This document shows, piece by piece, positions 40,276 through 47,137 of a DNA stretch of 47,137 nucleotides. Both the position numbers and the translations under genes were made by a program. Position 1 is the stretch's first letter, and every line of letters starts with the position of its first letter. Source of the stretch: JALHUB01 sp050010555. Its GTDB lineage: Bacteria; Chloroflexota; Dehalococcoidia; DSTF01; JALHUB01. A model generated the notes under the pieces. The model was not told where the DNA came from. It saw only the letters and a list, made by a program, of their open reading frames with translations, and ran no database searches. The stretch is taken from assembly GCA_050010555.1 (NCBI GenBank), contig JBEKKV010000033.1, positions 1 to 47,137 on the forward strand. Direction: 5' to 3'.

Positions 40276-41559
40276 ATGCCATCGATTGAAGAGCAAGTGC
40301 AGCTTCTAATGCGCGGCGTCGTCTACGGCGACGAGGGCGTGGCGCGCGCCATGGAGAGCGATCTGCGGGAGCGCCTGGCGGAGGGACGGCCTCTGCGCGT
40401 CTACCTGGGAATCGACCCGACGGCGCCGGACCTGACGCTCGGCCACACCGTGCCGATGCGTAAAATGCGCCAGTTCCAGCGCCTGGGCCATGAGACTGTA
40501 CTGCTCATTGGCGGCTTCACAGCGCTGGTCGGCGACCCCAGCGACAAGGAGTCGACGCGGCCGATGCTGACGCTGGAGGAGATCGAGGCGAACGCGCGGA
40601 CGTACACGGACCAGGCGTTCAAGGTGCTCGACCGGGAGCGTACGATCGTCCGCAACAACGCCGAGTGGCTGAGCAAACTCACTTTCGAAGAGCTGATCAA
40701 GATCGCCTCCCATTTCACCGTCGGGCAGTTCCTCCAGCGCGACAATTTCGCAAAGCGGCGCGACCGGAGCGAGCCGATCTACGTGCACGAGTTCTTCTAC
40801 GCCTTCATGCAGGCCTACGACGCGGTCGCTCTTCAGACCGACGCGCAGATAGGCGCCACGGAGCAGCTCTTCAACCTGATGGCCGGACGGACGCTGCAGC
40901 GGGCGTACGGGCAGCGGCCGCAGATTGCCGTTTGCATGCCGATTCTGGTCGGGACGGACGGGCAATTGCGGATGTCGAAGACGCAGGGCAACTACATTGC
41001 GCTGAACGACCCACCGGAGGAGATGTACGGCAAGGTAATGTCGCTGCCGGACAACGTGATGCTGGACTACTTCACGCTGGTGACGGACGTGCCGGAAGAG
41101 GAGATCGAGGAGACGCGGCGGAAGCTGGCGGAGCGATCCGTGAACCCGATGGACGTGAAGAAGCGGCTGGCGCGGGAGATCGTGACGGAACTGCACAGCG
41201 CGGAGGCAGCGGAGAAGGCGGAGGAGCGGTTCGTCAGCACGTTCCAGGAGCGCGAGCTTCCACTGGATATGAGGGAGTATGATGCGCGCGGCCTCATCAC
41301 GCTACGGAGCCCAGGTATGTCGCCTCAGGTCGTACTCGATGACAAACGTCGTTACCTGCCCCGCATCCTCAAGGAGGCGGGACTAGTGAGAAGCGTCAAA
41401 GAGGGGGAGAGACTGATTCTGCAGGGTGGCGTAGTCAGAGTGAGGGAAGGCACGGAGATGAAGGTGACGGAAACCCTCATCGATGTGCGTGGCGGTGACG
41501 CTTTCCGCGTGGGAAAACACCAGTTCCTGCGCATTGTTGACGCGGACAAGCCCAGCTAG
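40276..41559 (+). CDS. tyrS: Tyrosyl-tRNA synthetase
   Basis: This class I synthetase charges tRNA-Tyr. The 427-residue protein has a HIGH-type motif TLGH (54-57, within IDPTAPDLTLGH), QIGATEQLFNLMAGR and the KMSKS-type motif RMSKT (232-236). A C-terminal S4-like domain ends the protein (SLKEGER...ILQGGVVRV). The form is the TyrZ-like branch (GIDPTAPDLTLGHTVPMRKM). It follows ribF closely. Confidence 0.95.
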   Translation: MPSIEEQVQLLMRGVVYGDEGVARAMESDLRERLAEGRPLRVYLGIDPTAPDLTLGHTVPMRKMRQFQRLGHETVLLIGGFTALVGDPSDKESTRPMLTLEEIEANARTYTDQAFKVLDRERTIVRNNAEWLSKLTFEELIKIASHFTVGQFLQRDNFAKRRDRSEPIYVHEFFYAFMQAYDAVALQTDAQIGATEQLFNLMAGRTLQRAYGQRPQIAVCMPILVGTDGQLRMSKTQGNYIALNDPPEEMYGKVMSLPDNVMLDYFTLVTDVPEEEIEETRRKLAERSVNPMDVKKRLAREIVTELHSAEAAEKAEERFVSTFQERELPLDMREYDARGLITLRSPGMSPQVVLDDKRRYLPRILKEAGLVRSVKEGERLILQGGVVRVREGTEMKVTETLIDVRGGDAFRVGKHQFLRIVDADKPS

Positions 41560-41635
41560 ATGGCAGGTTGGCAGAAACGGTCGAGCGAGACGCCCGACCT
41601 ACGCGGTGTGAGATAGGCGAACAGGCGGGGAAAGC

Positions 41636-42124
41636 GTGGACTTCGATTTTCAGATAGACCTGGCGGAGATGGCGAACTCGCTCGATACGGCGGAGGTGGT
41701 CGCGCTGTACTTCCCGCTGCTCCGCAAGACGCTCATCGTCGATGCGCGCTCCAACGCCGTCGACGCGCCGATGGTCAAGATCGTCGAGATGGTCGGCACG
41801 GCGGAGGAACGCTTCCGCTCGCTGCGACGCCTGCGGCCGCGCTTCCCCAAGCCGGACAGCCTGACGCTAATCCCCTGGCCGAAGTACGTCGAGAGTCTGG
41901 TCACCCTGGGGATGTGGCAGCACCTGGTGGCGCGCTTCGTGAACCTGGGGTTCCCGGACATGGTGCGGGAGTGCGAGGCGTGCTACGACGAGCTGCTGGC
42001 GCTGGAGAAGGAAGAGATCCAGCGGGCGCTGGCCGGCGATAACTACAAGTCGGTCTGGGAAGCAAAGCCGGGCGAGTGGCAGGAGCCGGACGAGGAGGAA
42101 CTGGAGGACGACTCCGGCGTGTGA
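41636..42124 (+). CDS. Unknown acidic protein
   Basis: The 162-residue product starts at a GTG behind GGGGAAAG. It opens FDFQIDLAEMANSLDTAEVVALYFPLLRKTLIVDAR, then RSLRRLRPRFPKPDSLTLIPWPKYVESLV and GMWQHLVARFVNLGFPDMV, and ends in a very acidic tail (EPDEEELEDDSGV). No family is recognised; the well-formed codons and ribosome site support a real gene. It is 76 bases downstream of tyrS, across a spacer that carries the CCTACGCGG motif. Confidence 0.7.
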   Translation: MDFDFQIDLAEMANSLDTAEVVALYFPLLRKTLIVDARSNAVDAPMVKIVEMVGTAEERFRSLRRLRPRFPKPDSLTLIPWPKYVESLVTLGMWQHLVARFVNLGFPDMVRECEACYDELLALEKEEIQRALAGDNYKSVWEAKPGEWQEPDEEELEDDSGV

Positions 42125-42333
42125 GCTAGCCGCGACCCTCGTCCCGCGAGGTCATCGCCCATAAGCCCTTCCGAAATTGCCAACCCTCATTCCAACAATA
42201 CCCCCTGCCACAAAGGCAGCGCGCTACATGACCGCTTGGAAACGCTCTCGCTGGAGCTCCGGCCGGAAGGAGCTGAACAGCCGCCGGTTGGCCGTCGACG
42301 GGTCATAGGGTAACGCTTAGCGCGCAGGGAAAG

Positions 42334-44907
42334 CTACGGTGGCTGGTCCGGCCCGCAGGGACACGGCCCAGTGTATCCAAGATACTGCTGGTGGTAGGCG
42401 CAGGTGTTCCGCGCCACTACCAGGAGGTCCGTTACGTTGATGTGCCCATCGTGGTTGACGTCAAGGACGGCGTCCTGCGTCGGGTCTGGCGGAATGACCC
42501 CTCCAAACCGCTTGGCGACGATGAGCAGATCGATGACGTCGACACTCCGGTCGCCGTTGACGTCGTTCATCTCCAGCCAGTCGGGGCAGTTGTCGCCGTC
42601 GCTGTCAACCGGATTGGCGCAGTTGGAATAATCGACGGTCGGGTCGCCGACGGAGGCGCAGGTGCCATAGAGATGCTCGACGCAATCGGGAATTGTGTCG
42701 CCGTCGGTGTCGGCCTTGTCGGTGCAGATATGAGTGGGCAGATTCGGGCCGGTTGGCCTTGGCCCGCTGCACCCCATGGACGGGATTGGCGTGCTGGTCG
42801 CAGTACCGGTGCTAGTGGGGGTCAAGGTCGGCGTTGGGCTGAGCGTGGGTGTCGGCGTGGGCGTGAGCGTCGGCGTGGCCGTGAGCGTCGGCGTGGCCGT
42901 GAGCGTCGGCGTGGCCGTGAGCGTCGGCGTGGGCGTGGGACTTGAGCAGCCGGCGGCAACCGCGGCGGCGTAGGCGTCGAGGCGCCCGTAGCCGAAGGTG
43001 TTGTTGGGTATCGGGGTTCCGAGGGGGACGGCGCTGTTGAGAATGTAGTTCCGAAGGTTGGTCCGGGCTGTCGACGCGGCGGTGGCCCCTCCGGCCTTGA
43101 GGTCAGGCCGGCACTGGAGGAGCAGCGCAGCAACAGCGGCGACGTCCGGTGCGGCGGCGGAGGTGCCATAGAACGGGCTTCCAAAGCCGCCATTGCCCGT
43201 GACCGATACACCGTCGATGCCCGTGACGTCCGGCTTGGTCCGATTGTCAACCGTCGGGCCAAGGCTACTGAAGTACTCTATCGTGCTGTGGCCCGGATTC
43301 GCCTCATCGATGGCGCCGACGGAGATGACGCCATTGCCAGCGTCGGACTCGTTGGGAACGCTGCGCGACGGCGTGTAGTAGTTCATATCTGGACCGCTTG
43401 TCGAATCAAACGGCGCTGCTCCCAGGACATACATGTCAAGAGTGCGGGCGCTACCGCTGGCTTTTCGAATTACGATGCCAAACTGACCGTCAGCGCCCGT
43501 ATTCGTATATCCAATGCTTTCGACAGGGTTTCCTGAAGTGGTATCCCCTGTCGTGCTCCACGCTACAAAGGCGCTCGCATTGAAGCTATATAGGCCCAGG
43601 TCATAGTCGTCGGGATGTGTTGCCCAGGTGTCGCTCCACTGTAGGAAGATGGCGACGCTTTCACCATTGAATAGGTAGATAGCGTTGTTGTCATTCGGGC
43701 CCCATCCGTAATGGTCGATCGTGTTACCCGCAGTTGCCTGGAACTGCTGATCGTGGTAGCCATCGTTGGAGTCGATGAACGTGTCGCGGTAGTGGTCTAG
43801 CGAATAGTTGCCCACAGCGGTCGAGTACACCCTGATGGGATTGCCTGCCAGGTTGAGTTGATTGGATGTGTTGGTCGACACGGCGCTCGTGCCGTCGTAA
43901 TGGCCGACGTTGAACCAACCGATGTCGTCAACCACTACGTCAGTATGGGCAGCAAGGCAGGTGACGGCGGCGTTGAAGTCGAGATACGTCCCGCTAGTGG
44001 CTGACTCGAAGTGGCCGAAGTATAGCTGCGCACCGGGGGCGATGTCGTGGACGATCTCCAGCATCGCTGTTCCTTCGGCTCCGGACGCCGTCGGATCGCC
44101 CCCTACGGCGTTGCAGGTGGACGTATCGACGGACCCGAGGTCGCCGCTTGCCTGCGATGCGGTCATCCCGCCGACGCCGTCCGAGATCACGCCGACTTTG
44201 ATGCCGGCGCCGGTCACGCCGTAGGTGGAGCGCACAAGGTCGGCACGGATGATCGCGTCGCTTTCTGCGGTCACCGAGCCGGTCTGCACGAAGCCGTAGT
44301 TGGGAAGCCTGACCGATTCGACGGCGGGCACGGCGGCCAGCGCACTGAGCGCGTTCGGCGAAACCCAGCCCTGGACCAGCGTCAGGTCCGGCGAGACCCG
44401 CTCGACCGTGACGCCCGCAGTGACGAGCGCGTTGAGGACCGTGGCGTCGGCGGCGGCGACTTGCACGTAGACCTGCACTTCGCCGGCGCCGTTGATCTTC
44501 ATCATGTTGCCCTGGACGAGCGATTTCAGGTCGTCGGGAAGCTGGCTCGGGAGGTCGAGGCCCTTGGGCTGGCCCTTCTGTATCGCGGCCGCGGCGGCGT
44601 CCCGCAACTCCGCCAGTGGAGACGCGAGCTTGGGGTCCTGCGGTTGCTTCGGCGGCAGCAGCAGCGCGGGAGGAATCGCCAATGCCGGCGGAGGGAGCAC
44701 GGTCGGCGCGGGCGACTGCGCGGACGGGGTCGGCACGGCAAGCGATCCAGACACGGCGACTGGCGCACGTGCGGACCCCACGGAAGAGGCTACGGGCGCC
44801 CTTTCCCCGGAGGCGAAGGGAATGCCGGTCCAGAGGCGGCCGACGGCCAGGGCGAAGATCAGAACCGTCGCGATGAGGAAGACTCGTAGTAGAGTTCGAG
44901 CGCGCAT
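42334..44907 (-). CDS. Secreted subtilase-like protein with Thr/Pro linker and dockerin-like C-terminus
   Basis: The protein has 857 residues, starting at ATG 44907 after GGAGG. A signal or membrane anchor (about 5-28) is followed by a Pro/Ala-rich region, a propeptide-like part and a peptidase S8-like domain (about 225-650). The nucleophile is Ser583 (GTSAAAPDVAA) and the Asp is Asp243 (VGVISDG). Where subtilases have the catalytic His, the sequence is GAEGTAMLEIVHDIAPGA, with Glu278, and the oxyanion-side residue is Asp328 (VVVDDIGW). A Thr/Pro linker (about 660-710) leads to Asp-rich, thrombospondin-3-like and two dockerin loops (DVNGDRSVDVIDLLIVAK, DVNHDGHINVTDLLVVAR). It may be an extracellular protease or a binding protein. 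Confidence 0.82.
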   Translation of the reverse strand: MRARTLLRVFLIATVLIFALAVGRLWTGIPFASGERAPVASSVGSARAPVAVSGSLAVPTPSAQSPAPTVLPPPALAIPPALLLPPKQPQDPKLASPLAELRDAAAAAIQKGQPKGLDLPSQLPDDLKSLVQGNMMKINGAGEVQVYVQVAAADATVLNALVTAGVTVERVSPDLTLVQGWVSPNALSALAAVPAVESVRLPNYGFVQTGSVTAESDAIIRADLVRSTYGVTGAGIKVGVISDGVGGMTASQASGDLGSVDTSTCNAVGGDPTASGAEGTAMLEIVHDIAPGAQLYFGHFESATSGTYLDFNAAVTCLAAHTDVVVDDIGWFNVGHYDGTSAVSTNTSNQLNLAGNPIRVYSTAVGNYSLDHYRDTFIDSNDGYHDQQFQATAGNTIDHYGWGPNDNNAIYLFNGESVAIFLQWSDTWATHPDDYDLGLYSFNASAFVAWSTTGDTTSGNPVESIGYTNTGADGQFGIVIRKASGSARTLDMYVLGAAPFDSTSGPDMNYYTPSRSVPNESDAGNGVISVGAIDEANPGHSTIEYFSSLGPTVDNRTKPDVTGIDGVSVTGNGGFGSPFYGTSAAAPDVAAVAALLLQCRPDLKAGGATAASTARTNLRNYILNSAVPLGTPIPNNTFGYGRLDAYAAAVAAGCSSPTPTPTLTATPTLTATPTLTATPTLTPTPTPTLSPTPTLTPTSTGTATSTPIPSMGCSGPRPTGPNLPTHICTDKADTDGDTIPDCVEHLYGTCASVGDPTVDYSNCANPVDSDGDNCPDWLEMNDVNGDRSVDVIDLLIVAKRFGGVIPPDPTQDAVLDVNHDGHINVTDLLVVARNTCAYHQQYLGYTGPCPCGPDQPP
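42863..42934. repeat. Four tandem 18-bp units inside the subtilase linker
   Basis: Units of GTGAGCGTCGGCGTGGCC start at 42863, 42881, 42899 and 42917 with near-perfect identity. They encode the TATPTLTATPTL linker on the minus strand. Such arrays can change length by slippage, in whole codons here. Confidence 0.85.
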
Positions 44908-45241
44908 GGTGAGCCTCCGGTGGCCATTGCTAGGGAGATCGGCGAAGCTGAGCGCTCAGGGTCCGATGCGATGCAAGACCGAACCAAGAGTTGACAGCAA
45001 ACATCGTGCGTCGGCGCGGGCGCGGGAGCAATCCTGTCTCCTTCTCGACGAGGGCGGCATCGGCTGAATTCAGGTCGTAGAGTATACTATCGTTGTCGCC
45101 GCGTCAATGGCACATGGGACGAGACGGCAGCAGTATGGGCCTTCGGGATCAAGGCGAGCTTGAAATCCACCCCCTTGCAAGACTATTCTGAGCTTAGAAG
45201 GCATTGCTCGTCGCCGAGGGCGACTGAATGGGAGAAGAACG
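44908..45241. other. Divergent intergenic region between the subtilase and hsp20
   Basis: This 334-bp gap contains no gene, tRNA or clear RNA. A plus-strand TTGACA near 44992 has no good -10 partner. The only supported element is the promoter at 45160-45189. Confidence 0.5.
45160..45189 (+). promoter_or_regulatory. Probable promoter of hsp20-lon
   Basis: TTGAAA (45160-45165) and TATTCT (45184-45189) are 18 bases apart, and the hsp20 start follows at 45242. The CTTGAAA start with CCCCC nearby recalls the heat-shock sigma pattern, but the spacing is too short for it. I see no CIRCE element. Confidence 0.4.
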
Positions 45242-45703
45242 ATGTTCCGCACTAGAAGGGCATTCTCTGACGAGTTCGAGCGGCTGCACGAGCAGATGGA
45301 ACAAATGTGGCGGCGACTCTCCGAGGGAGGGTCGGGACGCTCCCGCTTCTGCAGCCCAACGCTGGCGCCGCCGACGGACGTTTACGAGACGGCGGACGAG
45401 GTCGTCGTGGTGGCGGAGATCGCCGGCATCGACGAACAGGAAGTCGAATTGGAGGTTGACGGCGGGCGGCTGGCGTTCCATGGGGAGAAGGTCGACCGCG
45501 AGGCGCACCCGGACCGTCGCCACACGCAGATGGAGATATGCTACGGGCTCTTCGGGCGGTCGCTGGTGCTGCCGGCGCGCGTCGACCCGTCTCAAGCAAA
45601 GGTGACTTACGCCGGGGGCTTTCTGCGCATAGTCTTGCCGAAGGTGCCGGAGCAGCCCGCTCGCCACGTGCGGGTGGCCGTGCGCAGGCCGAGCGATGAA
45701 TAA
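45242..45703 (+). CDS. Small heat-shock protein, Hsp20/alpha-crystallin family
   Basis: Hsp20 proteins hold unfolding proteins for later refolding. The 153-residue chain has a variable N-terminus (FRTRRAFSDEFERLHEQMEQMWRRL), an alpha-crystallin domain from PPTDVYETADEVVVVAEIAG through GRLAFHGEK to ICYGLFGRSLVLPARVDPSQAKVTYAGGFLRIVLPK, and a short tail. The ATG has GGGAGAAG upstream. The following lon frame lies almost directly behind, so hsp20 and lon form a protein-quality operon. Confidence 0.93.
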   Translation: MFRTRRAFSDEFERLHEQMEQMWRRLSEGGSGRSRFCSPTLAPPTDVYETADEVVVVAEIAGIDEQEVELEVDGGRLAFHGEKVDREAHPDRRHTQMEICYGLFGRSLVLPARVDPSQAKVTYAGGFLRIVLPKVPEQPARHVRVAVRRPSDE

Positions 45704-45719
45704 CACCGAAGGAATTGCC

Positions 45720-47137
45720 ATGGACGACAACGCCCAACGGTCAGACAACGAACAGGCAAAGGCGGAAGAGGCCTTCAAGATGCCGGACGTACTGCCGGCG
45801 CTTGCCAGCGGCGGGGTTGTGCTGTTCCCCGGCCTGATGGTCCCATTATCGTCGAGCGACGAGGCTATCGTGCAGGCGGTGACGGAGGCGGCCGCCAGCC
45901 CGAGCAAGATGGTGGCGCTTTTCGCGCAGAAGGCGGGGCCGGAGGGCCAGCCGACGGGGCCGGTCTACCAGGTCGGAACGGTCGCGAACATTCTGCGGAT
46001 GGCGCGCGCCCCCACGGGAGCCGTCCAGGCGATAATCCAGGGGCTGATGCGGGTGCGCCTGGTCGCGATGGAGCAGGAGAAGCCGTCGCTGCGCGTGCGG
46101 GCGGAGATCGTGTCTGAGCAGGACCACTCCGGCATAGAGATGGAAGCGCTGTACCGGAGCGCGCTGTCGCAGTTCCAGAAGGCGGTCGAGCTCACGGAGA
46201 CGCTGCCGGACGAGCTGGCGCAGGCGGCGGAGACTATCGCTCCCGGTGGGCTGCTGGCGGACTTCATCGCCGCGCACATCAACATCAAGCCGGAGGAGAA
46301 GCAGGCCATCCTGGAGGCGGCGAATATAGAGGAGCGGCTGCGGCTCATCAACACGTATCTTACGCGCGAGCTGGAGGTGCTCCAGGTGGAGCAGGACATC
46401 CAGTCGAAGATCCGCGGCGAGATGGAGAAGGGGCAGCGTCAGTTCATACTGCGCGAGCAACTGAAGGCGATCCAGAAAGAGCTCGGCGAATCGGAGCTGA
46501 CGCCCGAGATCGACGATCTTCAGAAGCGCATGGAAGAGGCGCACATGCCTGAGGTGGCGCGCAAGGAGGCGGAGCGGGAGCTGGACCGGATGCGGTCGAT
46601 GCCGCAGGCGGCGGCGGAGTACCAGGTTTCGCGGAACTACCTGGAGTGGCTGGTAAGCCTGCCGTGGGACAAGAGCACGGAGGACAACCTGGACATCCCG
46701 CGCGCCGAGGAGATCCTGAACGAAGACCACTACGGGCTGGACAAGGTGAAGCGCCGCATCCTGGACTTCCTGACGGTCCGCAAGCTGAAGCCGGACAGTC
46801 GCGGGCCGATCCTCTGCTTCGTGGGGCCACCGGGCACCGGCAAGACGTCGCTGGGGCAGTCGATTGCGCGCGCGCTGGGGCGTCGCTTCGTGCGGATGTC
46901 GCTGGGCGGGATGCGCGACGAGGCGGAGATACGCGGCCATCGGCGGACGTACGTCGGCGCGCTGCCGGGGCGCATCATCCAGGAGATACGGCGAGTCGGC
47001 TCGAACAATCCGCTGTTCATGCTGGACGAGGTCGACAAGCTGGGCGTCGATTTCCGCGGCGACCCGGCGTCGGCGCTGCTGGAGGTGCTGGACCCGGAGC
47101 AGAACAACACGTTCGTCGACAACTACCTGGACGTAGC
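45720..47137 (+). CDS. lon: Lon protease, ATP-dependent (3' end outside window)
   Basis: Lon degrades unfolded and regulatory proteins. The start at 45720 has AAGGA seven bases upstream; an in-frame ATG at 45696 overlaps hsp20 and is the alternative. The visible 472 residues begin with the Lon N-terminal substrate domain (LPALASGGVVLFPGLMVPL), continue through the coiled-coil region (QRQFILREQLKAIQKELGE), LPWDKSTEDNLDI and the AAA+ start HYGLDKVKRRILDFL. They include Walker A GPPGTGKTS near residue 370, and run into the Walker B region FMLDEVDKLG. The protease domain with its Ser-Lys dyad would be beyond the window end. The frame is open to the last base. Confidence 0.95.
   Translation, partial: MDDNAQRSDNEQAKAEEAFKMPDVLPALASGGVVLFPGLMVPLSSSDEAIVQAVTEAAASPSKMVALFAQKAGPEGQPTGPVYQVGTVANILRMARAPTGAVQAIIQGLMRVRLVAMEQEKPSLRVRAEIVSEQDHSGIEMEALYRSALSQFQKAVELTETLPDELAQAAETIAPGGLLADFIAAHINIKPEEKQAILEAANIEERLRLINTYLTRELEVLQVEQDIQSKIRGEMEKGQRQFILREQLKAIQKELGESELTPEIDDLQKRMEEAHMPEVARKEAERELDRMRSMPQAAAEYQVSRNYLEWLVSLPWDKSTEDNLDIPRAEEILNEDHYGLDKVKRRILDFLTVRKLKPDSRGPILCFVGPPGTGKTSLGQSIARALGRRFVRMSLGGMRDEAEIRGHRRTYVGALPGRIIQEIRRVGSNNPLFMLDEVDKLGVDFRGDPASALLEVLDPEQNNTFVDNYLDV

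Noticed and set aside
44990..45000. TTGACA upstream of hsp20 as a main promoter
   Set aside because: No acceptable -10 lies 16-18 bases downstream, and it is about 240 bases from the gene.

Overview
This 47 kb window is GC-rich bacterial chromosome with no mobile element, rRNA, tRNA or CRISPR array that I can recognise. Several traits suggest a Chloroflexota lineage, possibly Dehalococcoidia-like: Thr/Pro-rich linkers on exported proteins, dockerin-like repeats outside any cellulosome, corrinoid C1 metabolism, KaiC-type signalling next to histidine kinases, and a family 1 encapsulin. The assignment is inference. Fe/Mn superoxide dismutase, Ku/LigD and an encapsulated ferritin-like protein suggest an organism that meets oxygen although it carries acetogen-like corrinoid enzymes.

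Layout. 1-2351: 3' part of a large exported cohesin/dockerin-like protein with a DUF3089 hydrolase domain. 2393-6959: folD, gyrA and an AcsE/MtrH-like methyltetrahydrofolate methyltransferase. 7140-10513: accessory stretch with 28-bp repeats, a Shedu-like DUF4263 nuclease, a gene remnant, a zinc-less archaemetzincin-like membrane protein, a 4Fe-4S mono-cluster protein and an RlpA-like protein. 10690-16535: a cobalamin riboswitch and terminator controlling five tightly linked genes (transcobalamin-alpha-like surface protein, EcfT, fused EcfA, DUF4430 transcobalamin-beta-like surface protein, ECF S component). 16532-19638: corrinoid module (RACo-like reductive activator, corrinoid protein, MetH-activation-domain protein). 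19843-22240: zinc ribbon and bS21, VOC protein, superoxide dismutase, DinB-like protein. 22040-24441: trehalose-6-phosphate synthase with small zinc-ribbon proteins.

24750-31278: signalling cluster made of a histidine kinase/receiver/winged-helix fusion, a second histidine kinase, a two-domain KaiC-like ATPase, a small partner protein and a single-domain response regulator. 31615-36454: encapsulin, its ferritin-like cargo, LigD and Ku, all co-oriented. 36644-37761: small Cys-rich protein, XRE regulator and a second single-domain response regulator. 38093-42124: UroD/MtaA-like methyltransferase with a repetitive basic tail, ribF, tyrS and an unknown gene. 42334-44907: secreted subtilase-like protein with a dockerin. 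45242-47137: hsp20 and the start of lon, cut by the window end.

The strongest theme is vitamin B12. A B12-sensing riboswitch precedes an ECF transporter flanked by two membrane-tethered extracellular proteins resembling the two halves of animal intrinsic factor/transcobalamin. This operon runs convergently, sharing stop-codon bases, into genes that use and reactivate corrinoids. FolD and two more methyltransferases in the same window extend the C1/corrinoid theme.
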